DNA of 64,000 bases from assembly GCF_022539505.1 (NCBI RefSeq), contig NC_061508.1:68829754-68893753 (forward strand). The letters run 5' to 3'. A program made the translations under genes and the position numbers. The notes below the pieces were generated by a model that was not told the DNA's origin, ran no database searches, and saw only the letters and a program-made list of their open reading frames with translations. Each line of letters starts with the position of its first letter. Positions within the stretch are counted from its first letter, which is position 1. The stretch comes from Lolium rigidum. Taxonomy: Eukaryota; Streptophyta; Magnoliopsida; Poales; Poaceae. Of this stretch, positions 54,724-64,000 are shown in pieces.

Positions 54724-54993
54724 GATGAGCGTGATCGTCGGTAAGAAAGGACCTTTGTTTCTTTTCTTGCAGAGGTCTCATCTTGTGTTCGTTGGTGTTT
54801 CTGTTTTAGCTCATGGAGAGTGAGAACTTCTGCTATGTTACTGTATTCAGAGTTCCCCGAATTGAGGGATGAGCGTGATCGTCGTCAAGAAAGGGCCCTT
54901 GTTATTTTCTTGCAAAATTCTCATCTTGGTCTCGCTGGTGTTTCTGTTTTAGCTCATAGAGAGTGCGAACTTCTGCTACGATACCGCATTCAG
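54724..54993. repeat. Tandem duplication, 144 bp x 2
   Basis: Units start at 54724 and 54868 (both GATGAGCGTGATCGTCG) and share 'tggtgtttctgttttagctcat' and 'cgaacttctgctac'-type text to the ends ('attcag'). The two units differ at roughly one site in eight by eye. Confidence 0.8.
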
Positions 54994-55396
54994 ATCAGTT
55001 TCCCATATTGTTGGATTGGTGCCAGTGAGTGCCTTGCCGGTACCAGTCATCCTCTCGGGCTGCTGATCTTGGATATGACCATGAAACTTCAGTCGTCCCA
55101 ACTAATCTTTAGAAGGAGTAAAAAGTAGAGGAGTCCGTTGATAAAAGAAGTCTATGCGACAAAAGAAAAACTAGACCCACCCACCCACCCACCCTCTGGC
55201 GACGCTGGCGATTTCCAGGCGATTCCACGCCGCCACCGCACCCTCCCCTGCTCCGACCTCCCGCCGCCGGTGGTACTCGCCGGTGCGGCCGTCCGAGGAC
55301 CAGCATGTCAATCCCGAAGTGGACGCACGGTTTCCTCTCCTTCGCAGAAGAGGTGAAGCTGGGGAGGAAAAGGCGCAGAGGGAAGAGGAGAAGAAG

Positions 55397-55636
55397 ATGG
55401 CGGAGGGGCGGAAGCAGGCGCTACTGCGGCGGAAGCTGCTAATCCTTCAAATATGCCTGGCGTCGCCATGGGCGATCGAGCAAATGGCAAAAGGGTGGAG
55501 GCCGCAGATGTCTAGGCAGGGACTCGAGGAACAAATCGATGCAGCTCAGGCCATGATCGATCTCAAGGATCCAGACGATCCGATGCGAACAATGGCGGCT
55601 CAGGGTCTGGAGGATCTGGAGAAGTGGACGCCGTGA
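55397..55636 (+). CDS. Short ORF in the LINE 5' leader
   Basis: 79 residues from an ATG in good context (AAGATGGCG). The product has a basic N-terminus (GRKQALLRRKLL) and an acidic helical C-terminus (GLEEQIDAAQAMIDLKDPDD). It precedes ORF1 by several hundred bp. It may be a leader ORF of this LINE family or chance in GC-rich sequence; no known domain is recognised. Confidence 0.3.
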   Translation: MAEGRKQALLRRKLLILQICLASPWAIEQMAKGWRPQMSRQGLEEQIDAAQAMIDLKDPDDPMRTMAAQGLEDLEKWTP

Positions 55637-56299
55637 GGGGATCGACACCGTGCTCACCTACGAGGCCATCCCCATTGCTGCTGAAGTCCGGAGGTGATGG
55701 GCGACGGGGTGAGGGTGTGTGCGGTCCTCGGCGTGGTGTGGAAGTGCGGCGGCGTATGGAGAGGATTCGTCGGGGAAATCCGTCTCCGACGAGGTGTTTC
55801 TCGCCGGAGAGGGAGATGGAGATGATGCGGAAGCCCCAGCGGAGGGCCCCACTACGCAGCCGCTCTGTGCTGATGGCCATGGGTGGCCGTCGATTGGATC
55901 CACCTGGTCGCGATCGGGCCGTTGGTGGCACACATGGAGAGGTTGGTTTGAGAAATGTGTTTTCTCACCTGGATATAGGGGAGGCAGCTCCGCCCGTTTC
56001 AGACAAATCTCTCCAGGCCGGATCTAGGTCATCTCGTGGGCCTCAGACACTCGTCTGGGTCAGGATGGATTTGGTCCGGGCACGATCGTTTTCTCCAGAA
56101 GATTTCCACCCCGCTCGTGGTGGCTTCCTCCCCAAACCCACGAGAATCAGCTTTGCAGAGTTGTGGGGAGCTGAAGAAGGGAGAAGATCGTTTGTTGAGG
56201 TGGTCAAGATGGCGGGTGGTGGTCGTGGTGCGGGGAGATTCAGTGGTGCTAGTGGTGGGCGTGCATGGTGCTGGAGGTGGTCGAGCTCCTCCAGTGGCT

Positions 56300-58069
56300 T
56301 CCATGACTGCTAGATCGACTGCTACCTCCCTCGGCGCTACGTCTGATCAAGTTGTGGTCAAATCCGAGTTCCCGCAAGCTATGATGCAGCAATTGGGTGC
56401 AGCTGGACAAGGTATGTTTCCCATGATGCAGCCAAACATGTGGAATCTGTCGATGAACCAGTGGTCGCAGTTCTTTGGACATCAACAAGTCCCACCTGAT
56501 GGGTTCAATTCTATGATGATGTTGCCTCAGGGGGTTGCTCCTAGTATTCCTCAACCTAACAGTCACGAGAGTAGTGCCAGTCTGAATCCTATACTGCAAC
56601 AGCAGTCCTCTGGTGGTAGTAAGAACAAGAAGAAGACTCAAAAAGTTTCTACATCTGATGGATCTAAGCCCGGTGGTGACAGAAATGAGAATAATTTGCA
56701 GTTGGTGGTTGCTAGTGGTCTTTGACCTGTGATGGATCCTAAGTTCAAGAATGTCACTTGCTATAACTGTGGTGAGCTTGATCACTATGTGGGTCTATGC
56801 ACCAGAATCAAAAGGTGTTTCATATCCAGTAAAACTGGCCATCACATGGATAGTTGTCATATGTGGTATTCTCTCTTGCCTACTGCTCAATATTGGGGGA
56901 GTGCCAACCCAGGGCTGGGGTTCTTTTATGTGGAGGTGGAAGGACCAGAGGTAGTCCAGTGGCTTAACATGGACAATGTTGGAGTAGTGGTGGTCAAGGA
57001 AGGTGAGATATCTGTTAGTGAGCTTGAGAAGAGTTTCAATAAAATGTGGAAAGTGAACTGGTTTTGGCAAATCAGACAACTTGGTCCTAAGAAGTTCTTG
57101 GTGAGGTTTCCCCCTAGCAAGAGGATCAAAGAGTTAGTGGAATACCCCTCCATCAACCTCAAGAAGGAAGGTGTGGTTATCTACTTTGTCAATTGGGAAG
57201 GCGAAGTTGAACCTTTTGAGGAGTTCCAAGAAATCTAGATCAAGATCTTTGGCATCCCTGCTAAGTGGTTAACCTGGAAGACAATTTGTCAAGTTTCTAC
57301 TACATTAGGTGTGCTTGTCAACATTGACTGGCATGGTATATTCAGAAGCTTCTACAAGGAAGTGAGGGTTAAGGTGGCTGTGATGGACATGTCAAAAATT
57401 CCTACTAACAAACTATTTGAGATGGAGCAATGCTTCTTCTTGATTGACTTCATTGTTGAGGCTGAAGGGGATGCTATTGATGTAGATGATGAGGACGATG
57501 AGGACCTTGGTCAAAGTAATGGTGAAGACAAGATTGATGAAGAAGCTGAGCTTGGTAATGACTTCAAGGCTTTTGATAAAAGTAAAAGTGGTGGAAACAA
57601 TAGTAGGATGGAGACTGATACTTCCATCCCTGATCCTTAAGGTGGAAAGAATGTATCTAGGTCTTTTGCTCACCAATGCTTGGAATCAAGTGTGAAGGAT
57701 AAGGTGTTGGGGATTGATCAACATGTACCTGCTTCTAGTGCTTTGGTGCTGAGAGATGCCGAGGAGAATATTGGGAAGAGCCTCCTCCAACAATTTGATG
57801 CTGAAAGTGATGAAGAAGATGAGGTTGCAAATAAGAGGAGTGAGGACACTATATTTGACAAACCTGACCTTCCCATGCCTTCTTTAGTGTGGAAGGAGAA
57901 GAAACAATGGGGTCATGTCCAAGCTACAAGTATGAGCTCTAGAATTCCAAGAGATGGCAAGACTGCTATTGAAAAGGCACAAGACCTTAAGAAGGCAAAG
58001 AACTTGGAAATCCCTAAAGGTAACAAAATTTATGGCTTTTCCAATTCCTTTGTTTCCCTTGACAATTAA
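56300..58069 (+). pseudogene. LINE ORF1 (nucleic-acid-binding protein), decayed
   Basis: A Gln/Met/Ser-rich N-terminal part (MMQQLGAAGQGMFPMMQ, then SGGSKNKKKTQK) ends at a stop at 56725. It is followed by the zinc region: CYNCGELDHYVGLC is a full CX2CX4HX4C knuckle. In the next one, CFISSKTGHHMDSC, Ser replaces the second Cys. The adjoining region (YWGSANPGLGFFYVEVEG, MWKVNWFWQIRQLG) matches plant LINE ORF1. Stops at 57236-57238 and 57638-57640 split the rest, an acidic tail region ending at 58069. ORF1 coats LINE RNA in the ribonucleoprotein. Confidence 0.8.
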
Positions 58070-58380
58070 GTTTTATTTGATAAAGCAAAACATGTTGGCA
58101 TTAGCCTGGGTCACAAGAATTTTAATGTTGATTCTATTATCAACAAAATTAAACAGGTTGAAACCAATAGTCTTAAAGACTTTCATGTTTCTAACCCGGC
58201 CCTATTTCTTCCTGTGGACATTAGTCTATCTGTGGAAGAGCTAAGAGTGGGTGTGGAGGATGAAAATGTGGTTTTATCTGATTAGGAGGATCACATTAGT
58301 GATGTACCTGATGAGGATGAACCATGGACATTAGTCTATAGTAGAAAAAGAGGAAGAAGAAAGTTAATTTTTGAAAATGG

Positions 58381-61300
58381 TATAGCCCTAATTTGGAACC
58401 CTATGGTCTTAATAGACCTGATAAGCTTACTAGAGTGCATGATCTCATTAGAGAGATATGCCCTGATATTATTTTTTTTCTGAGTCAAAAAAAGAAGAGT
58501 TCACAAGCTTACAGTTGCAACAGCTAGACCCTTGGGGGAAATTCTCCTGGGACTGGTTGCCAGCTGTTAAAACTGCTGGTGGTATTCTTGTTGGCATTAG
58601 TCTTGACCTCTTTGATATAGTTAAGTGGGACATCTTCACTTATTGTGTCTCTGTTCAAAGAAAAGCCAAAAAAGATAATGTTGTTTGGAGAGTTCTTGCT
58701 GTGTATGGCTCTGCTTATGAGGAGAATAAGTTGGATTTCATAAATGAATTGCATAATGTATATGCTTGTTGGATTGGTCCTACTTTAATAGGAGGTGACT
58801 TCAACCTCATTAGAGAAAGATGTGAAAAGAACACTGGTAATGTAAATCAACATTGGGCTAATTTGTTCAATGATTGGATTAATATGGAGCTCAAAAACCC
58901 TACTAGGCAGTTTTCTTGGGCTAACAACTAGGATAATTTGGTCATGGCCTTGCTAGATAGGGTTTTTGTTTTTACTTGTTGGGACTCTTTGTTTCCTGCT
59001 AGTAGTTTATCTTCCAAGGCTAAAGTTGGTAGTGATCATACCCCCATTATTGTTGATACTGGTGCTTTGAAAATTCCTCATGATAAACAGTTTAGATTTG
59101 AAAAGTGGTGGCTTAAAATTGAGGGGTTTGAGCAAGTGGTGGCCAAATTTTGGCAAACCCCCTGTCATCTACAAAGTTTTGTTGATAGATGACAATTTAA
59201 GATGAGGAAAACTAGAAAAGGTTTGAAAGGCTGGTCAGCTAATATTCTGCTCAAAGAAAACTTAAGCAACAGCTGGTTATTGAATATGATTTACTTGACA
59301 TTGCTTCTGAAACACAATGCGTATCCCCTGTTTCTAAATCTAAAATGAAGAATATCTTTGTTGAACTTACTAATATTTGGAGACATGAGGAAATTAAGGC
59401 CAGACAAAGGTCTAGGGAACATTATATTTTGGAGGGTGATCGTAATACTGCTTACTTCCATTCTCTAGCAAATCAGAGGAGAAGGAAGAAACAGATTGGT
59501 CAACTGCAAGGTGATTCAGGCATGGTAGAAGATAACAAAGGTATGCTTGAAATTGTTGTTAATTACTATAAGAACATTTTCTGCCAAGAGCCTTGCCTTG
59601 ATATTGATTTAGTGGATGATTTCTGGGACCCTGAGGATATGGTGTCTCAGGATCATAATAATATGCTTGATGCTTCTTTTTTTGAAAAAGAGGTGAAGGA
59701 GTCAATCTTTGGCTCTTATGTTGAGGGTGCTCCTGGCCCTGATGGCTTTTTTTCTTTTTTATCAACACTTTTGGGAGCTCATTAGAGCTAATTTCATGGC
59801 TATGGTGAAAGATTGGAATGAAGGGAAACTAGATCTGTTCAGATTGAATTTCTCTTTGTTAACTTTAATTCCCAAGGAGGCTGAAGTTGTAACTATACAG
59901 AAATTCAGGCCAATTGCCTTAAATAATTGTAGTTTCAAGATTTTCTCTAAGTGTGCCACCAATAGAATGGGTGTGGTTAGTGAAAAGCTTATCTCACCTA
60001 ACCAAACAACTTTTATTAAGGAGAGGTATAAACTTGAGAGTGTTGTTTCTGCCGATGAAGTTATTCATAATGCAGTGCATAATGGTCAATCTGGTTTTAT
60101 CTTTAAGCTTGACTATGAGAAGGCCTATGATAGGGTTGATAGGGATTTTCTCTTGAGAGTCATGAGGATGAGGGGGTTTAGCCCCAGGTGGATGTCTATT
60201 ATTGAAGGTCTTTTGCATAATGGGTCTGTGGGTGTTAGGATCAATGACTGTAATAGTCATTTTTTCTGACCAATAGAGGTGTGAGGAAAGGGGATCCTAT
60301 CTCCCCTATCCTTTTTAATTTTATGGTTGATGTATTCACCAAAATCTTGTCCAAAGTTGCTGTTAATAGACAGTTAGCTGGGCTCCTGCAAGAATTGGGA
60401 GGTGGAGGTATCATCAGCATATTGCATACTGATGATACCTTACTTTTCCTAGAAAATAACTTGTCCTCTGTTATAAATTTGAAGTGGATCCTGGCTTGTT
60501 TTGAACATATGTCTGGCATATATGAGGATCAATTTGCACAAGTGTGATTTAGTTCCTATTAATGTGGATGATAGTGATGCATAGTTTATTGCTCAGACTT
60601 TGAACTGTAAGCTAGGTGAATTCCCTATGCAATATTTAGGAGTTCCCTTGCATCACAGTAAACTTAGAAGAGAAGATATCCAACTTGTTGTTGATAAAAT
60701 TCTGAAGAAGGTTGTTGGTTGGAGCGGAAAGCTTCTTAACCATGCTGCTAAATTAGAGCTGGTTAGAAGTGTCCTAGCCAGCATCCCTGTATATTTACTT
60801 AGTGTGATCAAATTTCCAAAATGGGCCATTACCCTTATTAATTCTCAAATGGCTCAGTGTCTCTCGGATAATTATGAGGGACATCACAAATACCATTTAG
60901 CTAACGGGGGTCTGGTCAATAGAAAAAAAGAGTATGGAGGCTTAGGCATTCCTGACTTATCAGAGATGAATATGTGCCTGTTAGCCTCCTGGATTAAAAG
61001 ATATAATTTGAATGAGAGCAAACTTTGGAAACAGATTATTGATATTAAATACTCCCTCCGTTCCATTCTATAGTGCCTATAGTTTTTTGGCACGGAAATT
61101 AGCGCAAGAGTATTCTTTAGATAAGACCCCCTGGCTTAATGATTTGAGATCGAAGTAAAATGAGAGAAATCAGTAACTTCCTAAATTAACATAACAAATC
61201 TCACAAATCTCTCTGGTTGACTCTCCATATATGTGCAGCCAGGTTCTACTATTAAGAAAAGAAAAACAATGCTTCCTAAATCTAAGGAATTCTTTGGGGT

Positions 61301-62400
61301 CATGCATTAGGAATCTCAATTATTTGTATCCCTTTTGTATGGATTTTTTCATGCATGTCGCGTGGGAGCTGACCGGTAGAGGGGGTAATTGAAAAAAAGC
61401 CAAGCTACAACCTTATATTCTGAAACAAATGCCAAAAACCTATAGGCATTATAAAAATGAATGGAGGGATTATAGTGTTGATAATCCAAAAAAAAAAATC
61501 TCTTGCTCTTCTACTGGTGTCTCTCCTTTCTGGAAAGGGGTGATGTGGGCTGCTAAAGCTGCTAAAATGGGGTATCAATGGAAGGTAGGGGATGGGAAGA
61601 AAGTTAAATTTTGGGAAGATCATTGGTTTGGGTCCTGCAGCCTAGCTATTCAATATTGGGAATTTTATTTCCTGGTTAATAAGCAAGATAAAACCATTGC
61701 TGAGCTTTGGGATGGGGTTTCTTTAAAAGTAACCTTTAGAAGATGTTTTGATCATAGGTTGATGGTGCAGCGGCTGGAAATCCAGCAAATTGCACAGTCC
61801 ATTACCTTGAATAATGAGAAGGATGCTCTGATTTGGATGTGGGAGGCCAATGGGGTCTATAGTGTGAAATCTATGTATGTTGTGGTAAATTTTGGTGGGA
61901 TTAAACCTGATGATATTCACTGTGTTTGGAAACTAAAGGTTCCCCCCAAAATTTATTTCTTTCTCTGGTTGTTATTTCATAATAAGTTGCTCACTAGAGA
62001 CAACTTGATTAAAAGACAAAATGTTGATGATTTGACTTGTGTGTTTTGCAATGAAGTTGAACCTTGCCAACACTTGTTCTTTGACTGTGTGGTTGCTTCC
62101 AAAGTATGGAAGGAGACAGGTTTGGTTTTGGGCCTTAGGATTAAGTTTGCAAACCTGTCTGATATCACTTCTCTTTGGAATGATAAAAAAAATGCTTTAC
62201 TCAATATGATTTTTTGCGGCTACCCTAAGAACCATCTGGATTACCAGGAATGACCGTGTGTTCAATCGATCTCAATGGTTTGAAATGCAGGGGATGTGGA
62301 GGCAAGTGGCCTTCAGTTGTGCCCAGTGGAAAATCCTGTTGAAGGAAGAAGAAAGAGGAAGTCTGAACCAGGTGTTAGCTCGGCTGTCGCCGTTGCTGTC
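58381..62400 (+). pseudogene. LINE ORF2 (endonuclease, RT, zf-RVT), decayed
   Basis: Endonuclease motifs: AGGILVGISLD, GGDFNLIRER (about 58792) and GSDHTPIIVD (about 59031). RT: EGAPGPDGF, FRPIALNNCSFKIFSKC, KLDYEKAYDRVDRDFL, RGVRKGDPISPILFN, and an active-site box ILHTDDTLLF where HT replaces the usual YA or FA, with both Asp kept. Then YLGVPLHHSKL, GGLGIPDLSEMN, KVGDGKKVKFWEDHW, and the zf-RVT region (CVFCNEVEPCQHLFFDC). Several stops and frameshifts (for example 58929, 59190, about 59760, 60268, 60545) and the Stowaway insertion at 61052 make it non-functional. Confidence 0.87.
61052..61470. mobile_element. Stowaway-like MITE inside LINE ORF2 (419 bp)
   Basis: TA on both sides. The left end CTCCCTCCGTTCCATTC with 'tatagtgcctatag' matches, on the opposite strand, the right end ATCCCTCCATTCATTTT with 'tataatgcctatag'. 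Removing the element and one TA rejoins the LINE frame (...IIDIKY to SVDNPKKK...), which proves it inserted after the LINE. It is longer than the short Stowaways in this window. Confidence 0.9.
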
Positions 62401-62815
62401 GTGGCCGGAGCCTGGCTGACCCCTCAGAAGAAGGCGAGATCGACTTTGAAGGTATGCGACATGAACATGGTGCAAGGGTTTGGGCTGATGCTGATCACGG
62501 CAGAAGATTTGGCGAGAACCCTATAGGCCAACGCTCTGATGTTTGATGGCGACGGCGCAGGATTCAAAGTGCTGGAGCGTCCGTGAAAAACAGTCCTGAG
62601 ATGTTGTTGTTTGTGCCCTCCCCTTTTCCCCTCGCGGTGTCAAAACTCTTAGTGTCGGTCTGTAATATGGTTTGTTATGTTGTGGAGTGAACTGTTAGGC
62701 TTTTGCTGTTGGGCATCAGTTCGTTTGTAAAAATCTGAATGGTTGTTCCGTGACTATGTTTTCAGCAAATGGAACCGAGATTTGAAGCCCTGTTTTTCTA
62801 AAAAGAGTAAAAAGT

Positions 62816-63180
62816 CCTTTTTTCTACCAAAAGGCTTTTCATTGATCATTAGAGGAAGAAAGAGGTACAATTAATAGAAAGCCAAACAGTTACATGCGAT
62901 CAGGAAAATATCAAGAACAGTAACTAAAAACAATTCAGTTGGCGGTCGAGCCACTGATCAAGGTTGATATCATTGGTAGTCTGCCATGTCGCAGGTGGCA
63001 GTGACTCAAGATCAGCGGCCAAAGCGACTCAGCGAGAAGGTGGACTGCGGTCTCAGGCATGATTTTGCAAAGGAGGCAGATAGGGTTGCAGCATTGCATG
63101 GGCATACACGCCTCAGCAGATTGTCGGACGGCCAACCAAGAGAAAATTACTAGATGAAAGCTTGAAAACTGCATCAGGTA
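62816..63180 (-). mobile_element. 3' end of a third LINE, minus strand
   Basis: On the minus strand a frame from 63174 to 62935 reads WLAVRQSAEAC, then CCNPICLLCKIMPETAVHLL, a zf-RVT-type LINE ORF2 terminus. A 3' UTR follows that ends in an A-run (T-run at 62818-62823). The element is 5'-truncated; its left limit is not certain. The big LINE at 55127 inserted at or in its A-tail, so the two lie tail to tail. Confidence 0.7.
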
Positions 63181-64000
63181 GCACCCTCGGACTGAACTGC
63201 GTTAGCAGTTGCAGTTGTTCGCCTGGGATATATTGTTGGGTGTGCAACTCGCGGTGGATATTCCACAGTTAATGGAAATCGCCGATTAGAAAGAGTCTGT
63301 ATTTTCCCAGGAATGGGCAATCTGAGCGACCATTTAGACTTTTGACTGCCACTCGTCTATATGTAACTTTCGTATTCTCTTTTTTTCTCTGCATACGACA
63401 GCCGGATCAACTGAAAGCTCTCAGTCTTGTCCTGATCAGTGCGACATCTTGTAAGGCACAGGATGACAGGACGTCAAGATGACAAAATGGACAGTTCAAC
63501 CTACAAGCACTACTCGTTATTGGATACACTGTTTAGTGTTGAATGGCCAGGAGGAGCAGAACGCTTTGGAGAAAATAAGTTTACCAGTGGACCTCACCCG
63601 CAAAAACTTTGACCAGATAATGATAAGGATGGTATTGGTATCCAACCGTGTGTCTTGTCGGGTGCCAAACAAATCGAGATGGCAACTCTCATCACATACA
63701 ACTGTACAAGTACTACATTACCAATCGATGAGCACGAGCTGAAGACTTCTGTAACCAAATCACGCTCATCCTCTCGCTCAAATACCCACCTAGATCAAAT
63801 CCATATAATATGAAATAATGAACAGTGCACGTCCTCAGATTTGTGCACTAGATATCCTTCCTAAATTCTTTATCCAAACCTATTGATCATTAACTTAGAG
63901 AGGATGTGTACTTCACCACAAAAAAAGTATTTGTCCACGATGTAAAAAAAGAAGTGGTTTTATACATCACGGGTCCTGCTGTGGAATCAAAAGTGAAGTT
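63181..64000. other. No gene seen
   Basis: Intergenic DNA to the window end. The 87-residue frame at 63479-63742 has no recognisable motif. Confidence 0.4.

Larger units (their letters stand above)
55127..62804 (+). mobile_element. Near full-length L1-type LINE, decayed
   Basis: Bounded by an 11 bp direct repeat, GAGTAAAAAGT (55116-55126 and 62805-62815). Inside, in order, are a GC-rich 5' leader with a short ORF, ORF1 (zinc-knuckle protein, about 56300-58069), ORF2 (endonuclease, RT, zf-RVT, about 58380-62400) and a 3' UTR. Both ORFs carry stops and shifts. A 419 bp Stowaway element is inserted in ORF2. The end does not have a long A-tail ('tttttctaaaa'). The start is supported only by the direct repeat. 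Confidence 0.85.

Noticed and set aside
1..64000. tRNA, rRNA, CRISPR arrays or bacterial operons
   Set aside because: No cloverleaf-like tRNA sequences, rRNA text or regularly spaced identical repeats with unique spacers were seen. The 66 bp and 18 bp arrays are plain tandem repeats without spacers.

Overview
The window is nuclear DNA from a grass, most likely a Triticeae species (wheat, barley or Aegilops type) or a close Pooideae relative. The evidence is the layered nesting of Ty3/gypsy and Ty1/copia LTR retrotransposons, L1-type LINEs, many Stowaway- and Tourist-like MITEs, GC-rich host exons, and GT-AG introns. No bacterial gene layout, rRNA, tRNA or CRISPR array was seen. Only two ordinary host genes can be supported: a single-exon acylphosphatase (27067-27474, +) and a four-exon NPF/PTR-family transporter (34261 down to 30685, -). 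They sit in a transposon-poor island of about 8 kb between two large retroelement blocks.

Layout. 1-949 is the 5' part of a gypsy element on the minus strand, inserted in a copia element whose 3' end follows (950-1881). 3301-5724 and 25911-26420 hold two direct copies of an old repeat; the second copy carries a hAT-like insertion and was split by a 20.2 kb composite. The outer shell of that composite is a Tat-type gypsy element on the minus strand (5725-25910, target duplication CCCTC). It has gag-protease, RT, RNase H, a second RNase H and integrase, then two antisense spliced genes (aORF1, aORF2). A second LTR element (11419-20716, +, duplication AGGGT) is inserted in the last part of its integrase. 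The inner element has gag but no pol, and carries its own six-exon antisense gene.

35815-46302 is a very young LTR element (duplication CCTTA) with 2.4 kb LTRs and a copia-like gag but no pol. It interrupts an older LTR remnant. 47781-49732 is a 5'-truncated LINE, 51197-52387 a Mutator-like element with 65 bp terminal repeats and a 9 bp duplication, and 55127-62804 a near full-length decayed LINE with a Stowaway element inside its ORF2. This LINE sits at the tail of a third LINE fragment on the other strand. The last 0.8 kb has no recognisable gene.

How the parts relate. The most interesting theme is the antisense gene family of the two nested gypsy elements. Both copies share the same plan: an N-terminal 'putative gypsy type transposon' domain, an acidic/proline linker, a coiled coil and a C-terminal helical domain. 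Both have GT-AG introns on the strand opposite gag-pol and TATA-like boxes upstream. The inner element kept this gene while losing all of pol. The outer element has duplicated the gene's C-terminal half and scatters five copies of one palindrome around the antisense genes. Antisense extra ORFs are already known in Tat-lineage elements; these particular arrangements are what deserves a closer look.
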